The notes under the pieces: generated by a model | The model's input: the letters and a program-made list of their open reading frames with translations, nothing else | Database searches by the model: none | What the model was told of the DNA's origin: nothing | Origin: Bacteroidota bacterium | GTDB lineage: Bacteria; Bacteroidota; Bacteroidia; Chitinophagales; LD1 | Reading direction: 5' to 3' | Assembly (NCBI GenBank): GCA_026391075.1 | Contig: JAPLES010000080.1 | Span: 1-64,000, forward strand | Length of the DNA: 64,000 nt | In this document: piece after piece, positions 33,875 to 42,620 of the stretch | How positions within the stretch are numbered: the first letter of the stretch is position 1 | How the letters are laid out: each line of letters opens with the position of its first letter | Translations under genes and position numbers: made by a program

Positions 33875-33882
33875 CGAAAATA
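33875..33882 (-). promoter_or_regulatory. Candidate -7 box (TATTTTCG) for purM
   Basis: Reverse-strand TATTTTCG ending 4 nt before the purM ATG at 33870. It forms a divergent pair with the surE box at 33952. Confidence 0.4.
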
Positions 33883-33951
33883 AAATAAAGGTGATGCGCT
33901 TGGCAATAGCACCTTTCAACCGTCATGCACATTTGCTTTCAAAACTGTTTT

Positions 33952-33959
33952 TACTTTCG
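33952..33959 (+). promoter_or_regulatory. Candidate -7 box (TACTTTCG) for surE
   Basis: TACTTTCG ending 4 nt before the surE ATG at 33964. The same box precedes the gene at 14841. Confidence 0.4.
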
Positions 33960-33963
33960 TGCC

Positions 33964-34788
33964 ATGAGTAAACCTTTAATTTTAGTAGTCAACGATGATG
34001 GCATTACTGCACCGGGTATTAAAGCATTGGTGAATGCTGTAAAAGATTTGGGCGAAGTGGTGATAGTAGCTCCTGACTCCCCTCAAAGTGCTATGGGGCA
34101 CGCCATCACAATCAACAAACCTTTGCGCCTTAAACAGGTGAATTACTTTGGCGATATTAAAGCGTTTCACTGTTCGGGCACACCGGTTGATTGTGTAAAG
34201 TTGGCAGTGGACAAGGTGCTGCACCGCAAACCCGATTTGTGTGTGAGCGGCATTAACCACGGCAGCAATTCGAGTATCAATATTATCTATTCGGGAACCA
34301 TGAGTGCGGCAGTGGAAGCCAGTTTAGAAGGCATTCCATCAGTAGGTTTTTCGTATTGCGATTATGGAATGGAAGCTGATTTTACAGCAGCGGCACATTT
34401 CGCAAAAATAGTTTCGGAGTCGTTATTGAAATTCGGAATTCCAAAACACAGTTTGCTCAACGTAAACATTCCTAAACTTCCACTTGCCGAAATTAAAGGG
34501 ATGAAAATTTGCAGGCAGGCAATTGCAAAATGGGAAGAAGAATATCTGGAGCGCACCGACCCTTTCGGTCGCCCATATTACTGGCTCACTGGTAAGTTTG
34601 TAAACTATGACCACGGACAAGACACCGATGAATGGGCACTTGCCAATGGATTTGTAAGTGTGGTGCCAGTGCAACACGATTTAACGGCTCATCATGTTAT
34701 TCCTTTCATTAACGAAAACTGGAACTTCGATAATGTTGCTAATGCCGAAGAGATACCACAAAACGATAACAAGCGTTTTAATATCTGA
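33964..34788 (+). CDS. surE: 5'/3'-nucleotidase SurE
   Basis: Metal-dependent phosphatase of nucleoside monophosphates and short polyphosphates, with stress-related roles. The 274 residues contain the N-terminal metal motif VVNDDGITAPG (D11, D12), VVIVAPDSPQSAMGHAIT (the Ser ligand), YHCSGTPVD-like AFHCSGTPVDCVKLAV, and SGINHGSNSSINIIYSGTMS (with the Asn ligand). The frame extends to 33925, but the ATG at 33964 is the family start and follows a promoter-like box. A small membrane-protein gene follows after 21 bp and is likely co-transcribed. Confidence 0.95.
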   Translation: MSKPLILVVNDDGITAPGIKALVNAVKDLGEVVIVAPDSPQSAMGHAITINKPLRLKQVNYFGDIKAFHCSGTPVDCVKLAVDKVLHRKPDLCVSGINHGSNSSINIIYSGTMSAAVEASLEGIPSVGFSYCDYGMEADFTAAAHFAKIVSESLLKFGIPKHSLLNVNIPKLPLAEIKGMKICRQAIAKWEEEYLERTDPFGRPYYWLTGKFVNYDHGQDTDEWALANGFVSVVPVQHDLTAHHVIPFINENWNFDNVANAEEIPQNDNKRFNI

Positions 34789-34809
34789 GTTACCAAACAA
34801 AACAAAACC

Positions 34810-35133
34810 ATGTTAGACAGAATTCTAAACCCCGCTCCTACTATTTACAAATGGGATAATTTTTTTGTTGGCTTTGTGCCCGGATTAATTTGTCCGTTGT
34901 TGGCGTTCCTCTTTTTCTATACTTTACAAATGAAGGAGATGAGTTTCGAAACCTTTCTTCATCATTCCATGATTCCCGATATTTTTTCAAAAATCATCAG
35001 CTTCGGTTGCATCATTAACCTAGGTGTATTTTTCATTTTTATTACCCGTAACTATTACAATGCCGCGCGTGGAGTAATTGGTGCTACTATTCTTTGGGGC
35101 ATTCCTATTATCTATATCAAAATTTGCATGTAG
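34810..35133 (+). CDS. Small membrane protein, unknown function
   Basis: A 107-residue protein with two to three hydrophobic segments: about 22-42 (FVGFVPGLICPLLAFLFFYT), about 63-80 (IISFGCIINLGVFFIFIT) and about 88-105 (GVIGATILWGIPIIYIKI). There is no signal peptide and no recognised family. It begins 21 bp after surE and precedes lpxB, with a repeat element in between. The conserved-looking NYYNAARG segment lies between helices 2 and 3, likely cytoplasmic. It could be an envelope-stress or lipid-related accessory protein because of its neighbours, but there is no direct evidence. Confidence 0.65.
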   Translation: MLDRILNPAPTIYKWDNFFVGFVPGLICPLLAFLFFYTLQMKEMSFETFLHHSMIPDIFSKIISFGCIINLGVFFIFITRNYYNAARGVIGATILWGIPIIYIKICM

Positions 35134-35149
35134 AAGAATGATTGTCCCC

Positions 35150-35364
35150 CTGAGCTTGTCGAAGGGTCAATAAACAAATAGGATGGGTTCTTAAATATCA
35201 TTTAAATAAAAAGTAGAAAATAGAACGCTTATTTTCATTATTCAGCCGCTAAAAATGATTCAAAATCAGGTTTTCAATAATGATAATCATGATAATAAGC
35301 GTTCTATTCATTTGTGTGATTTAAACGCCTGACCCTATAAAGAAAAATGCTTCGACAAGCTCAG
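35150..35364. repeat. Nested palindromic element: REP-like arms around a 185-bp structured insert
   Basis: Outer arms CTGAGCTTGTCGAAG (35150-35164) and its exact complement (35350-35364) are the same REP-like core as at 16914. Between them lie further nested inverted repeats: AGGGTCA / TGACCCT (35163-35169, 35330-35336), a 15-bp pair around TAGAACGCTTATT (35219-35233, 35294-35308), and TCATTATT / AATAATGA (35235-35242, 35276-35283). No reading frame of note. It fills the gap between the small membrane-protein gene and lpxB. Confidence 0.75.
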
Positions 35365-35407
35365 CATGACATTTCGCAATGAGCATGAGAAACAACTAAA
35401 GAACGAA

Positions 35408-36505
35408 ATGAAATATTACATTATAGCAGGCGAAGCAAGCGGAGATTTACACGGTGCTAACCTTATCAAAGAACTGAAGGCGCAGGATGTCACTGCCGAT
35501 GTGCGCTGCTGGGGTGGCGATAAAATGCAGGCTGCCGGTGGTGTGGTGGTGAAGCACATCAACGATTTGGCTTTTATGGGTTTTTTTGAAGTGGTGAAAC
35601 ACCTTCCCACTATTCTCGGAAATATTTCGTTTTGCAAAAAAGATATACTCGCTTTTCAGCCCGATGTAGTGATACTGATAGACTACCCGGGCTTTAATTT
35701 CCGCCTATTTGAGTTTTTGAATAAGCAGAACATCAAAATTTTCTACTACATCTCGCCACAGCTTTGGGCTTGGAAGAAAGGAAGAGTAAAAAAGGTGAAG
35801 CAATATGTTCACCGCATGTTTGTCATCTTTCCTTTCGAAAAAGATTTTTATGAAAAGAACGGAGTGCAGGTGGATTATGTGGGACACCCTTTACTGGACG
35901 AATTGCGAATTGCGAATTCTGAATTGCGAATTGAACAGCCGAATAATATTGCTTTAGTTCCCGGCAGCCGCAAGCAGGAAATAGCGTATCTGCTTCCCGA
36001 ATATTTAAAAGTAGTGGATGAATTTCCGCAATACAAATTTATAGTCACCGGCATGAGCGGCATTGGCGAAGCGTTTTACCGTAACATCATCCGCAATAAA
36101 AATGTGGAGTTGATAATGGATGATACCTATGGCGTGCTCAAAAAATCGAAAGCGGCAATAGTTACTTCGGGCACCGCTACCCTCGAAACCGCTTTGCATA
36201 ACATACCCGAAGTAATTTGCTACAAAGGCAGTCCCATTTCTTACTTTATCATCAACGCTCTTATTGATAAAAGCATTGGCTTCATTTGCATTGTCAATCT
36301 CATTTGCGGTAAACGCGTGGTGGAAGAATTGATACAAACCGATGTAAATAAAAACCGCTTAGTGGCGGAACTCAAAAAAATTACCGAAGGTGAAGAACGC
36401 CAGCGCATCTTAAGCGACTATGAACTGCTTCGCCAAAAATTAGGTAATGCAGGCGCATCTAAACGCGCGGCTGAGTTGATGATTGAGTATCTAATCCTTC
36501 GCTAA
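35408..36505 (+). CDS. lpxB: Lipid-A-disaccharide synthase
   Basis: Condenses UDP-2,3-diacylglucosamine with lipid X to form the lipid A disaccharide (GT19). The 365 residues have the N-terminal YYIIAGEASGDLHGANLI, PQLWAWKKGRVKK, VGHPLLDE, LVPGSRKQEI and TSGTATLETAL motifs. The ATG at 35408 is used; the frame runs up to 35366 but that extension begins within 2 bp of the repeat element and is not conserved. An in-frame heptamer array (35900-35934) encodes ELRIANSELRIE between VGHPLLDE and the LVPGSRKQ motif, a spot where the family varies. The 3' end overlaps the convergent pruA gene by 15 bp. Confidence 0.95.
   Translation: MKYYIIAGEASGDLHGANLIKELKAQDVTADVRCWGGDKMQAAGGVVVKHINDLAFMGFFEVVKHLPTILGNISFCKKDILAFQPDVVILIDYPGFNFRLFEFLNKQNIKIFYYISPQLWAWKKGRVKKVKQYVHRMFVIFPFEKDFYEKNGVQVDYVGHPLLDELRIANSELRIEQPNNIALVPGSRKQEIAYLLPEYLKVVDEFPQYKFIVTGMSGIGEAFYRNIIRNKNVELIMDDTYGVLKKSKAAIVTSGTATLETALHNIPEVICYKGSPISYFIINALIDKSIGFICIVNLICGKRVVEELIQTDVNKNRLVAELKKITEGEERQRILSDYELLRQKLGNAGASKRAAELMIEYLILR
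35900..35934 (+). repeat. Heptamer array inside lpxB (unit GAATTGC)
   Basis: Five 7-mers in a row: GAATTGC, GAATTGC, GAATTCT, GAATTGC, GAATTGA. It is translated in frame as a short hydrophilic helix-like stretch in a variable loop of LpxB. Both strands of this unit are free of stop codons. Confidence 0.75.
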
Positions 36506-38122
36506 AAAAGGATAGCGGTAATCAACAGGCGAAACAAAAGTTTCTTTAATAGTGCGTGGCGAAACCCAGCGCAGCAGGTTAATCATACTTCCCGCCTTAT
36601 CGTTAGTGCCCGAGCCGCGGCTGCCGCCAAACGGCTGCTGGCCCACCACAGCACCGGTAGGTTTATCGTTGATGTAAAAATTACCCGCAGCGTTCTGCAG
36701 TTTTTGTGTAGCCAGTTCAATGGCATATCTGTCCTGCGCCAAAATAGAACCCGTAAGCGCATAAATAGAAGTGCTGTCCACCGTTTTCAAAATCTCTTCA
36801 AACTTATCTTCCTCATACACATAAACCGTAAGCACCGGTCCAAACAATTCCTCACACATGGTTACATAGTTAGGGTTAGTAGTTTGAATGATAGTTGGCT
36901 CAATAAAATAGCCCTTGGTTTTATCGCATTTGCCGCCCGCTATAATTTTTGCGTCCTTATCTTTTTTTGCCTGCGCTATGTATGCGGCAAGTTTATCGAA
37001 ACTCTTTTCATCAATCACCGCATTTATAAAATTGCCGAAGTCTTCGGTGCCGCCCATCTTCATACTCGCCAAATCTTCGAGCACCTGTTTCTTCACTGCG
37101 TTCCAGATATTAGCCGGCACATAAGCCCGCGAAGCAGCCGAACATTTTTGCCCCTGATATTCGAACGCACCTCTTGAAATTGCGGTAGCCACTGCTTTGG
37201 CATCGGCACTCTTGTGAGCGAGTATGAAGTCCTTGCCTCCCGTTTCGCCCACAATACGCGGATATGTTTTATACAGATGAATATGGTCGCCAATGTTTTT
37301 CCAGATGTTTTGAAACACTTCGGTTGAACCCGTAAAGTGAATACCCGCAAAATCGCGATGCGAAAAAATTACATCAGCCGCATCGGGTCCGCCCGGGTAA
37401 ATCAAATTGATTACGCCATCGGGCACTCCCGCTTCGCGGAAAATTTTCATGAGCACATAAGCCGAATACACCTGTGTGTTCGAAGGTTTCCAAACTACCA
37501 CATTGCCCATCATGGCACAGCTTGAAGGAAGATTTCCTGCAATAGCCGTAAAGTTGAAAGGCGTAAGCGCATACACAAAACCCTCGAGCGGTCTCCACTC
37601 ACTGCGGTTCCAGATACCTGCGCTGCTTTGCGGCTGCATCGAATAAATTTCGGTCATAAACTGCACATTGAAGCGCAAAAAATCTATGATTTCGCAAGCC
37701 GAATCTATCTCTGCCTGATAAGCATTCTTCGATTGACCAAGCATAGTTGCCGCGTTCAATTCAGCACGATAAGGACCTGCAATTAATTCTGCAGCTTTCA
37801 AAAATATAGAAGCGCGGTGCTCCCAACTTAAAGCCACCCATTTTTTACGCGCAGCCAAAGCAGCGGTAACCGCCTGTTGCACGTGTTTCTTTTCGCTCTT
37901 ATAATAATGCCCCAGTAAATGTTTATGGTCGTGTGGCGGATTCAGCGAAGTCTTTTTGCCGTCACGAATTTCTTTGCCGCCAATAAACATCGGAATGTCG
38001 CGCACTTCTTTGCGCATAGCGGCAATTTTCTTTTTCAGTTCATCTCTTTCTTTGCTTCCCGTTGCGTATTGCTTAATCGGTTCGTTATTCGGTGCGGGAA
38101 CTTTAAAAAAACCTGTAGCCAT
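36491..38122 (-). CDS. pruA: L-glutamate gamma-semialdehyde dehydrogenase (1-pyrroline-5-carboxylate dehydrogenase)
   Basis: Oxidises glutamate semialdehyde to glutamate in proline and arginine breakdown. The 543-residue single-function form carries ALDH motifs: ALTPFNFTAIAGNLP, MGNVVVWKPSNTQ, FTGSTEVF, IVGETGGKDFILAH (the general-base Glu), and the catalytic Cys in GQKCSAASRAYVP. EELFGPVLTVYVYE follows. No proline dehydrogenase domain is fused, so PutA-type coupling is absent and a separate ProDH is expected elsewhere. Its 3' end overlaps lpxB. A heptamer array of the AGATTGA type lies directly upstream of the ATG. Confidence 0.95.
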   Translation of the reverse strand: MATGFFKVPAPNNEPIKQYATGSKERDELKKKIAAMRKEVRDIPMFIGGKEIRDGKKTSLNPPHDHKHLLGHYYKSEKKHVQQAVTAALAARKKWVALSWEHRASIFLKAAELIAGPYRAELNAATMLGQSKNAYQAEIDSACEIIDFLRFNVQFMTEIYSMQPQSSAGIWNRSEWRPLEGFVYALTPFNFTAIAGNLPSSCAMMGNVVVWKPSNTQVYSAYVLMKIFREAGVPDGVINLIYPGGPDAADVIFSHRDFAGIHFTGSTEVFQNIWKNIGDHIHLYKTYPRIVGETGGKDFILAHKSADAKAVATAISRGAFEYQGQKCSAASRAYVPANIWNAVKKQVLEDLASMKMGGTEDFGNFINAVIDEKSFDKLAAYIAQAKKDKDAKIIAGGKCDKTKGYFIEPTIIQTTNPNYVTMCEELFGPVLTVYVYEEDKFEEILKTVDSTSIYALTGSILAQDRYAIELATQKLQNAAGNFYINDKPTGAVVGQQPFGGSRGSGTNDKAGSMINLLRWVSPRTIKETFVSPVDYRYPFLAKD

Positions 38123-38127
38123 AAGAT

Positions 38128-38162
38128 AGATTTAAGATTTTAGATTGAAGATGTAAGATTGA
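38128..38162 (-). repeat. Heptamer array upstream of pruA (unit near AGATTGA)
   Basis: Five degenerate 7-mers on the plus strand: AGATTTA, AGATTTT, AGATTGA, AGATGTA, AGATTGA. It lies 6 bp upstream of the pruA start codon, so it would be in the leader or promoter. The same unit class occurs upstream of yraN at 43006. Confidence 0.6.
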
Positions 38163-38223
38163 ATACAGTCCATGCTTCCTGTTTCTTTTCGCAGTTAACT
38201 ACTTATTCCAATTACTCCAAAAT

Positions 38224-39582
38224 TTATTTGCCTAAAAGCGCGCGGTAAATATCCATGCCATTGGCGTAAACTATGAGCACAATTACAATTACAAACCCAA
38301 CGCGGTTAATGTATTCTAAAGCCTGGTCGCTCACTTTTTTTCTCGTAATCATTTCAAACAACAGCAGCAAAACATAACCGCCATCGAGCATAGGAATAGG
38401 AAGAAGATTAGCCACAGCAAGCATAATAGAAATAAAAGCCGTCAATTGCCAAAAAGCAACCCAATCCCAGGTAGCAGGAAATAAAGAACCGATGGTTCCC
38501 ATGCCGCCAATTTGTTTGTACGCTTTAATATCGGGATTGAACATCAACTTCAATTGCTTCAAATAATCGGTCAAACGGTGGTAAGCTAATTTACCTCCCT
38601 GCGCAAACGAAGCAAAGAAACCGTATTTGGTTTCTACAATATCCATATACCCTTTGAGGTCGTGCATATCGCTTGGCGAACGAAACCCAAGTAAACCTGT
38701 AACCGGAACTTTAACCGAAGTAGTCAACGTATCTTTTCCGCGAAGAAATTTGATTGTTACATCTGTGCCTATGAAATTCGCAAGTATCCCTTTTGCTTCC
38801 TGAAAATAATGAACCGTTGAATCGTTGATAGAAAGAATGATGTCACCTTTCTTCAACTTATCCTTTATCACGCTCTCCTCACTAAACTCTCCTACCATAC
38901 AAGGAATACGGAAATCAATAAAGTTCTTCGCTCGTGAAGCCACAACCACCTTTACAAAATCAGCAGGTATAGAAATCGTAAACGGTTCGCCATTGCGAAG
39001 TATTTCAACCTTCTTTACACCATCGAGCAAAATTTCTTTGGGCACCGATTGAAAACTTGCAAACTTAGTTCCGCCATCGTGCGAAAGAATTACATCGCCA
39101 TCTCTAAAGCCCGCATACATAGCCACTGAATCGCAACTGATTCCATACTTCGCATTTTCCGCAGGTAAATAGGCTTCGCCCTGCCAAAAAGAAAGTTGAG
39201 AGTAAATCAACCACCCCAAAATCAAATTCATAATAATACCACCAAGCATGATGATGAGCTTCTGGTAATTTTTCTTCGAGCGGTATTCATCGGGTTTCGG
39301 TTCACTGGCTAAAAAAGTTTCGTCCATGCTTTCGTCAATCATGCCCGCTATTTTTACATAGCCACCTAGTGGAAACCAGCCAATACCGTATTCCGTATCG
39401 CCAATTTTTTTCTTAAACAATGCAAAATTCAACAAGGTTGGAATAGGGAAAAGGAAATCGAAAAAGAGATAGAATTTTTCGACTCTCGTTTTAAACGCAC
39501 GAGCGGCCAAAAAATGCCCTAACTCGTGAATGATAACCAATATAGAAAGCGAAAGAAGTAACTGAACTGTTTTAATGAGCAT
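38224..39582 (-). CDS. rseP: RIP metalloprotease RseP (site-2 protease)
   Basis: Intramembrane zinc protease that cleaves anti-sigma factors and remnant signal peptides. The 452 residues have the zinc-binding HELGH at 19-23 ([12 protein letters not shown]) in TM1, a central periplasmic PDZ region (about 205-275: [20 protein letters not shown]), a second less complete PDZ-like stretch near 145-195 ([13 protein letters not shown]), and the third-ligand motif [11 protein letters not shown] in a C-terminal helix. The C-terminus has two more membrane segments. It is divergent from guaA, with a TAGGTTTG box upstream. Confidence 0.94.
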   Translation of the reverse strand: MLIKTVQLLLSLSILVIIHELGHFLAARAFKTRVEKFYLFFDFLFPIPTLLNFALFKKKIGDTEYGIGWFPLGGYVKIAGMIDESMDETFLASEPKPDEYRSKKNYQKLIIMLGGIIMNLILGWLIYSQLSFWQGEAYLPAENAKYGISCDSVAMYAGFRDGDVILSHDGGTKFASFQSVPKEILLDGVKKVEILRNGEPFTISIPADFVKVVVASRAKNFIDFRIPCMVGEFSEESVIKDKLKKGDIILSINDSTVHYFQEAKGILANFIGTDVTIKFLRGKDTLTTSVKVPVTGLLGFRSPSDMHDLKGYMDIVETKYGFFASFAQGGKLAYHRLTDYLKQLKLMFNPDIKAYKQIGGMGTIGSLFPATWDWVAFWQLTAFISIMLAVANLLPIPMLDGGYVLLLLFEMITRKKVSDQALEYINRVGFVIVIVLIVYANGMDIYRALLGK

Positions 39583-39607
39583 GTAAACCTTATTTTAAAA
39601 TTGGGCG

Positions 39608-39615
39608 CAAACCTA
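39608..39615 (-). promoter_or_regulatory. Candidate -7 box (TAGGTTTG) for rseP
   Basis: Reverse-strand exact match to TAnnTTTG, 25 nt upstream of the rseP start at 39582. Confidence 0.45.
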
Positions 39616-39668
39616 CACGAATTTACGATACAGGAAAGATGCCACACCCACGCATGATGTGGTATTTT

Positions 39669-39676
39669 TATATTCG
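39669..39676 (+). promoter_or_regulatory. Candidate -7 box (TATATTCG) for guaA
   Basis: TAnnTTTG variant ending 4 nt before the guaA ATG at 39681, matching the short-leader layout of surE and purM. Confidence 0.35.
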
Positions 39677-39680
39677 CGCC

Positions 39681-41222
39681 ATGACCGAAAAAATTCTCAT
39701 CCTCGATTTTGGTTCACAGTACACGCAACTAATTGCACGCAGAGTAAGAGAGTGCGAAGTGTATTGCGAAATTCATCCGTACAATAAAATTCCTGAGTTA
39801 ACCAACGATATCAAAGGCATTATTCTTTCAGGCTCACCGGCAAGTGTTCGTGATATAGATGCTCCACGTGTTGATGTAGAAAAACTGATTGCCTTTAAAC
39901 CCCTGCTCGGAGTTTGTTATGGCGCTCAACTCATGGCTCAAACACTTGGCGGAAGTGTAGAAAAAAGCAATACCCGCGAATACGGTCGTGCACATTTGCA
40001 AGTAAAAAACACTGACGATGCATTGCTTAAAAACGTTACCGACAACTGTCAGGTTTGGATGAGTCATGGTGATTCGATTAAGAGCATTGGCGATAAATTT
40101 GAATTAATTGCAGGAAGCGATTCTATTGACGTAGCTGCCTTTCGCGGAGTGAAAAATGTTTTTCCTAATCCTGTTTATGCCTTACAGTTTCACCCTGAAG
40201 TTTATCACAGCACCGAAGGGCAAAAAATTCTTTCGAATTTTCTGTTTGATGTGTGCGGTTGCTCCCACAAATGGACCGCTGCAAGTTTTGTAGAAGAAAG
40301 CGTGAAGAGTTTGAAAGCGCAAATAGGAAATGAAAAAGTAATTCTTGGTTTGAGCGGTGGTGTTGATTCATCGGTAGCAGCATTGTTGTTGGAAGAAGCA
40401 GTTGGCGACAATCTGCTTTGCATTTTTGTTGACAACGGCTTGCTGCGCAAAGATGAATTTGAAACCGTAATGAGTAAGTATGTAGAAATGGGATTGAATG
40501 TGCAGGGGGTGAAAGCCGGTCATAAATTCTTAAAAGAATTAGCAGGTGAAAGTGACCCCGAAAAGAAACGCAAAATAATTGGTCGTGTATTTATTGAAGT
40601 ATTTGAACACGAAGCCAACAAACATCCCGAAGTAAAATGGTTGGCGCAGGGAACTATTTATCCCGATGTAATTGAAAGTGTTTCGGTGAATGGTCCGTCA
40701 CAAACTATTAAGTCGCACCACAACGTTGGTGGCTTGCCCGATATTTTGAAATTGAAAATTGTAGAGCCGCTGCGCAATCTTTTTAAAGATGAAGTGCGCA
40801 AAGCTGGAAAAGAATTAGGGCTTGTTCCCGAAATTCTTTACCGTCATCCTTTCCCAGGGCCCGGTTTAGCGGTGAGAATACTTGGAGATATTACCGAAGA
40901 GAAAGTGAAAATATTGCAGGAAGCCGACCACATTTACATTGAGAATTTAAAGAAATTCAATTTGTATAATGATGTGTGGCAGGCGGGTGCAATTCTTACT
41001 CCTATTAAAACCGTTGGCGTAATGGGCGATGAAAGAACGTATGAGCACGTGGTAGCTTTACGCGCAGTAAATTCAACCGATGGCATGACAGCCGACTGGA
41101 GTCATTTGCCTTATGAGTTTCTTGCAAAAACTTCGAACGACATTATCAACCATGTAAAAGGCGTGAACCGTGTGGTGTATGATATTTCTAGTAAACCACC
41201 GGCAACTATTGAATGGGAATAA
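39681..41222 (+). CDS. guaA: GMP synthase (glutamine-hydrolysing)
   Basis: Converts XMP to GMP with ATP and glutamine. The 513-residue protein has an N-terminal class I glutamine amidotransferase domain with the nucleophile C79 in LLGVCYGAQ and the His-Glu pair in LQFHPEV, then the ATP pyrophosphatase domain (P-loop [15 protein letters not shown] near residue 225) and the C-terminal dimerisation domain ([25 protein letters not shown]). The frame reaches 39639, but the ATG at 39681 ([13 protein letters not shown]) is the family start. The neighbouring gene downstream encodes a periplasmic binding protein. Confidence 0.97.
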   Translation: MTEKILILDFGSQYTQLIARRVRECEVYCEIHPYNKIPELTNDIKGIILSGSPASVRDIDAPRVDVEKLIAFKPLLGVCYGAQLMAQTLGGSVEKSNTREYGRAHLQVKNTDDALLKNVTDNCQVWMSHGDSIKSIGDKFELIAGSDSIDVAAFRGVKNVFPNPVYALQFHPEVYHSTEGQKILSNFLFDVCGCSHKWTAASFVEESVKSLKAQIGNEKVILGLSGGVDSSVAALLLEEAVGDNLLCIFVDNGLLRKDEFETVMSKYVEMGLNVQGVKAGHKFLKELAGESDPEKKRKIIGRVFIEVFEHEANKHPEVKWLAQGTIYPDVIESVSVNGPSQTIKSHHNVGGLPDILKLKIVEPLRNLFKDEVRKAGKELGLVPEILYRHPFPGPGLAVRILGDITEEKVKILQEADHIYIENLKKFNLYNDVWQAGAILTPIKTVGVMGDERTYEHVVALRAVNSTDGMTADWSHLPYEFLAKTSNDIINHVKGVNRVVYDISSKPPATIEWE

Positions 41223-41223
41223 A

Positions 41224-41269
41224 CCCCTTCCCGCTAAAAAAGCGGGATGAAACAAAATCCCTAAAGGGG
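41224..41269. repeat. Dispersed hairpin repeat, copy 1 (GCGGGATGAAACAA)
   Basis: Nested inverted repeats after guaA: TCCCGCT / AGCGGGA (41229-41235, 41241-41247) inside CCCCTT / AAGGGG (41224-41229, 41264-41269). It shares GCGGGATGAAACAA and AAATCCCTAAA with the copy at 42544. It may also terminate guaA transcripts. Confidence 0.6.
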
Positions 41270-41289
41270 ACTTTAAAGGCAAATACAAA

Positions 41290-42534
41290 ATGAAAAAAAC
41301 GTTTTTGTTTTACTGTTATCTGCGAACCGCGAACCGTCAACTTGCATTGTCTGTTGTCTGTTGTCTATTGTCTCTCATCTGTTCTGCTCAAGCCGATTCC
41401 GTTTACCGCATTAGTTTAATTCTTCCTTTTCAAACAGAAAGTACTGTTGAGAAATTAGATGGCTTTACTAACGCACGTGATTTTTTTACCGCTAGCCGAA
41501 TTCACTTAAATGAAGATGCCGTAATAGCTTTAGATTTTTATGAAGGCGCGCTTGAAGCATTAAGAGAAACAACCGATAGTTTTAAAATTGAATTGAAAGT
41601 TTACGATTGCTATAACAGCGATTCTGTTACCACCGAACTTTTGAAAAAAGAGGAACTGAAAAAATCGCATGTGATTATTGGAGCCATGTCAGTTTCTGGT
41701 TCTAAGTTGGTGGCTGATTACTGCAAGCAGAATAAAATCATAAACGTTCAGCCCTTTTCTCCTTCTAAAAGTTTAACGGCCGATAATCCTTATCACCTTA
41801 AACTTTCGCCCACCATTGATGCGCATGTTGATGCTCTGTTCAATTCTATTATTGATTCGTTTGCCGGTGGCAACATTATCATCTACACTCCTGATGCAGA
41901 AAAAAGCTGGAGTGTAGCGCAGCGATTTGATTCGCTGTTTCGTGCTTTCAATAAAACTGCTTCACAAAAATTTACCGTTGCTTTGCTCAACACAAAAACC
42001 ATGTTGGTGAATGGAAAGAAAACATCTGCGGTAGAACAACTAAAAACCGACAAGCCGAATATTTTGATCATCACTTCTTTCGAAGAATCTTTCGTGAATG
42101 GAAACTTGCGCGTGCTACATGACGATTTGAAAACAAAGAGAATTATTGTTTACGGCATGCCAACGTGGTTAAATGGCGATATTCTTCGATTAGATTACGT
42201 TAACGATTTCTCTACTCGAATTTCCGATGCATTCTATCTTGATTCTGCCCGTAACGAAACCTTGAGTTTCAAAAATAACTTCAAAACAAATTTCAGTCAG
42301 GTACCCTCGAAGTTTTCCTTTCTTGGCTTTGATGTGCTCAACTTCATTCTTGAAAACTTAAACTATTATGGAAAAGATTTCATCAACAATGTAGCCACTC
42401 AACACTTCAACGGCACCGGTTATAAATTCGACATTAGCAAAAATTCGAAAGACGGCAAGCTGGTGAACTACTATGAAAATCGAAATGTTTCCGTGTTTAT
42501 GGTAGAGAACTATCTGTTGAAGAAAGTGAAGTAG
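41290..42534 (+). CDS. Periplasmic ligand-binding (type I PBP-like) protein
   Basis: A 414-residue exported protein of the Leu/Ile/Val-type periplasmic-binding fold: YRISLILPFQTES, YEGALEALRE, GAMSVSGSKLVADYCKQNKI, NVQPFSPSKSL, AFYLDSAR and FLGFDVLNFI. In Bacteroidota, LysM-carrying relatives are often found next to guaA; this one lacks LysM repeats. Its signal peptide is odd: the hydrophobic core (ALSVVCCLLSLICSAQA) is encoded by the heptamer array at 41322-41374. Ligand unknown (peptidoglycan fragments or amino acids are possible). It starts 68 bp after guaA, with a hairpin repeat between, so it may be a separate transcript. Confidence 0.75.
   Translation: MKKTFLFYCYLRTANRQLALSVVCCLLSLICSAQADSVYRISLILPFQTESTVEKLDGFTNARDFFTASRIHLNEDAVIALDFYEGALEALRETTDSFKIELKVYDCYNSDSVTTELLKKEELKKSHVIIGAMSVSGSKLVADYCKQNKIINVQPFSPSKSLTADNPYHLKLSPTIDAHVDALFNSIIDSFAGGNIIIYTPDAEKSWSVAQRFDSLFRAFNKTASQKFTVALLNTKTMLVNGKKTSAVEQLKTDKPNILIITSFEESFVNGNLRVLHDDLKTKRIIVYGMPTWLNGDILRLDYVNDFSTRISDAFYLDSARNETLSFKNNFKTNFSQVPSKFSFLGFDVLNFILENLNYYGKDFINNVATQHFNGTGYKFDISKNSKDGKLVNYYENRNVSVFMVENYLLKKVK
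41322..41374 (+). repeat. Heptamer arrays forming a signal peptide (GCGAACC, then TTGTCTR)
   Basis: First array: GCGAACC, GCGAACC, GTCAACT (41322-41342). Second: TTGTCTG, TTGTCTG, TTGTCTA, TTGTCTC (41347-41374), followed by TCATCTG. Both are read in frame in the signal peptide of the binding-protein gene. The TTGTCTR unit recurs in the lipoprotein gene at 62907. Confidence 0.75.
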
Positions 42535-42543
42535 GTAGCCAGT

Positions 42544-42606
42544 AGCTCCCGTTAAGGAAAGCGGGATGAAACAAGTAAGCAGCGGCAGTTGCAGTCAATA
42601 CAAAAT
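42544..42606. repeat. Dispersed repeat, copy 2
   Basis: Contains AGCTCCCG, GCGGGATGAAACAAGTAA and CAATACAAAAT, with an imperfect hairpin (TCCCG / CGGGA). It shares these blocks with the inverted copy at 43050-43100 and, in part, with 41224. Confidence 0.6.
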
Positions 42607-42620
42607 CCCTAAAATCACAA

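Noticed and set aside
36704-37177. 157-residue plus-strand ORF within pruA
   Set aside because: Antisense of pruA, which is fully conserved over this part.
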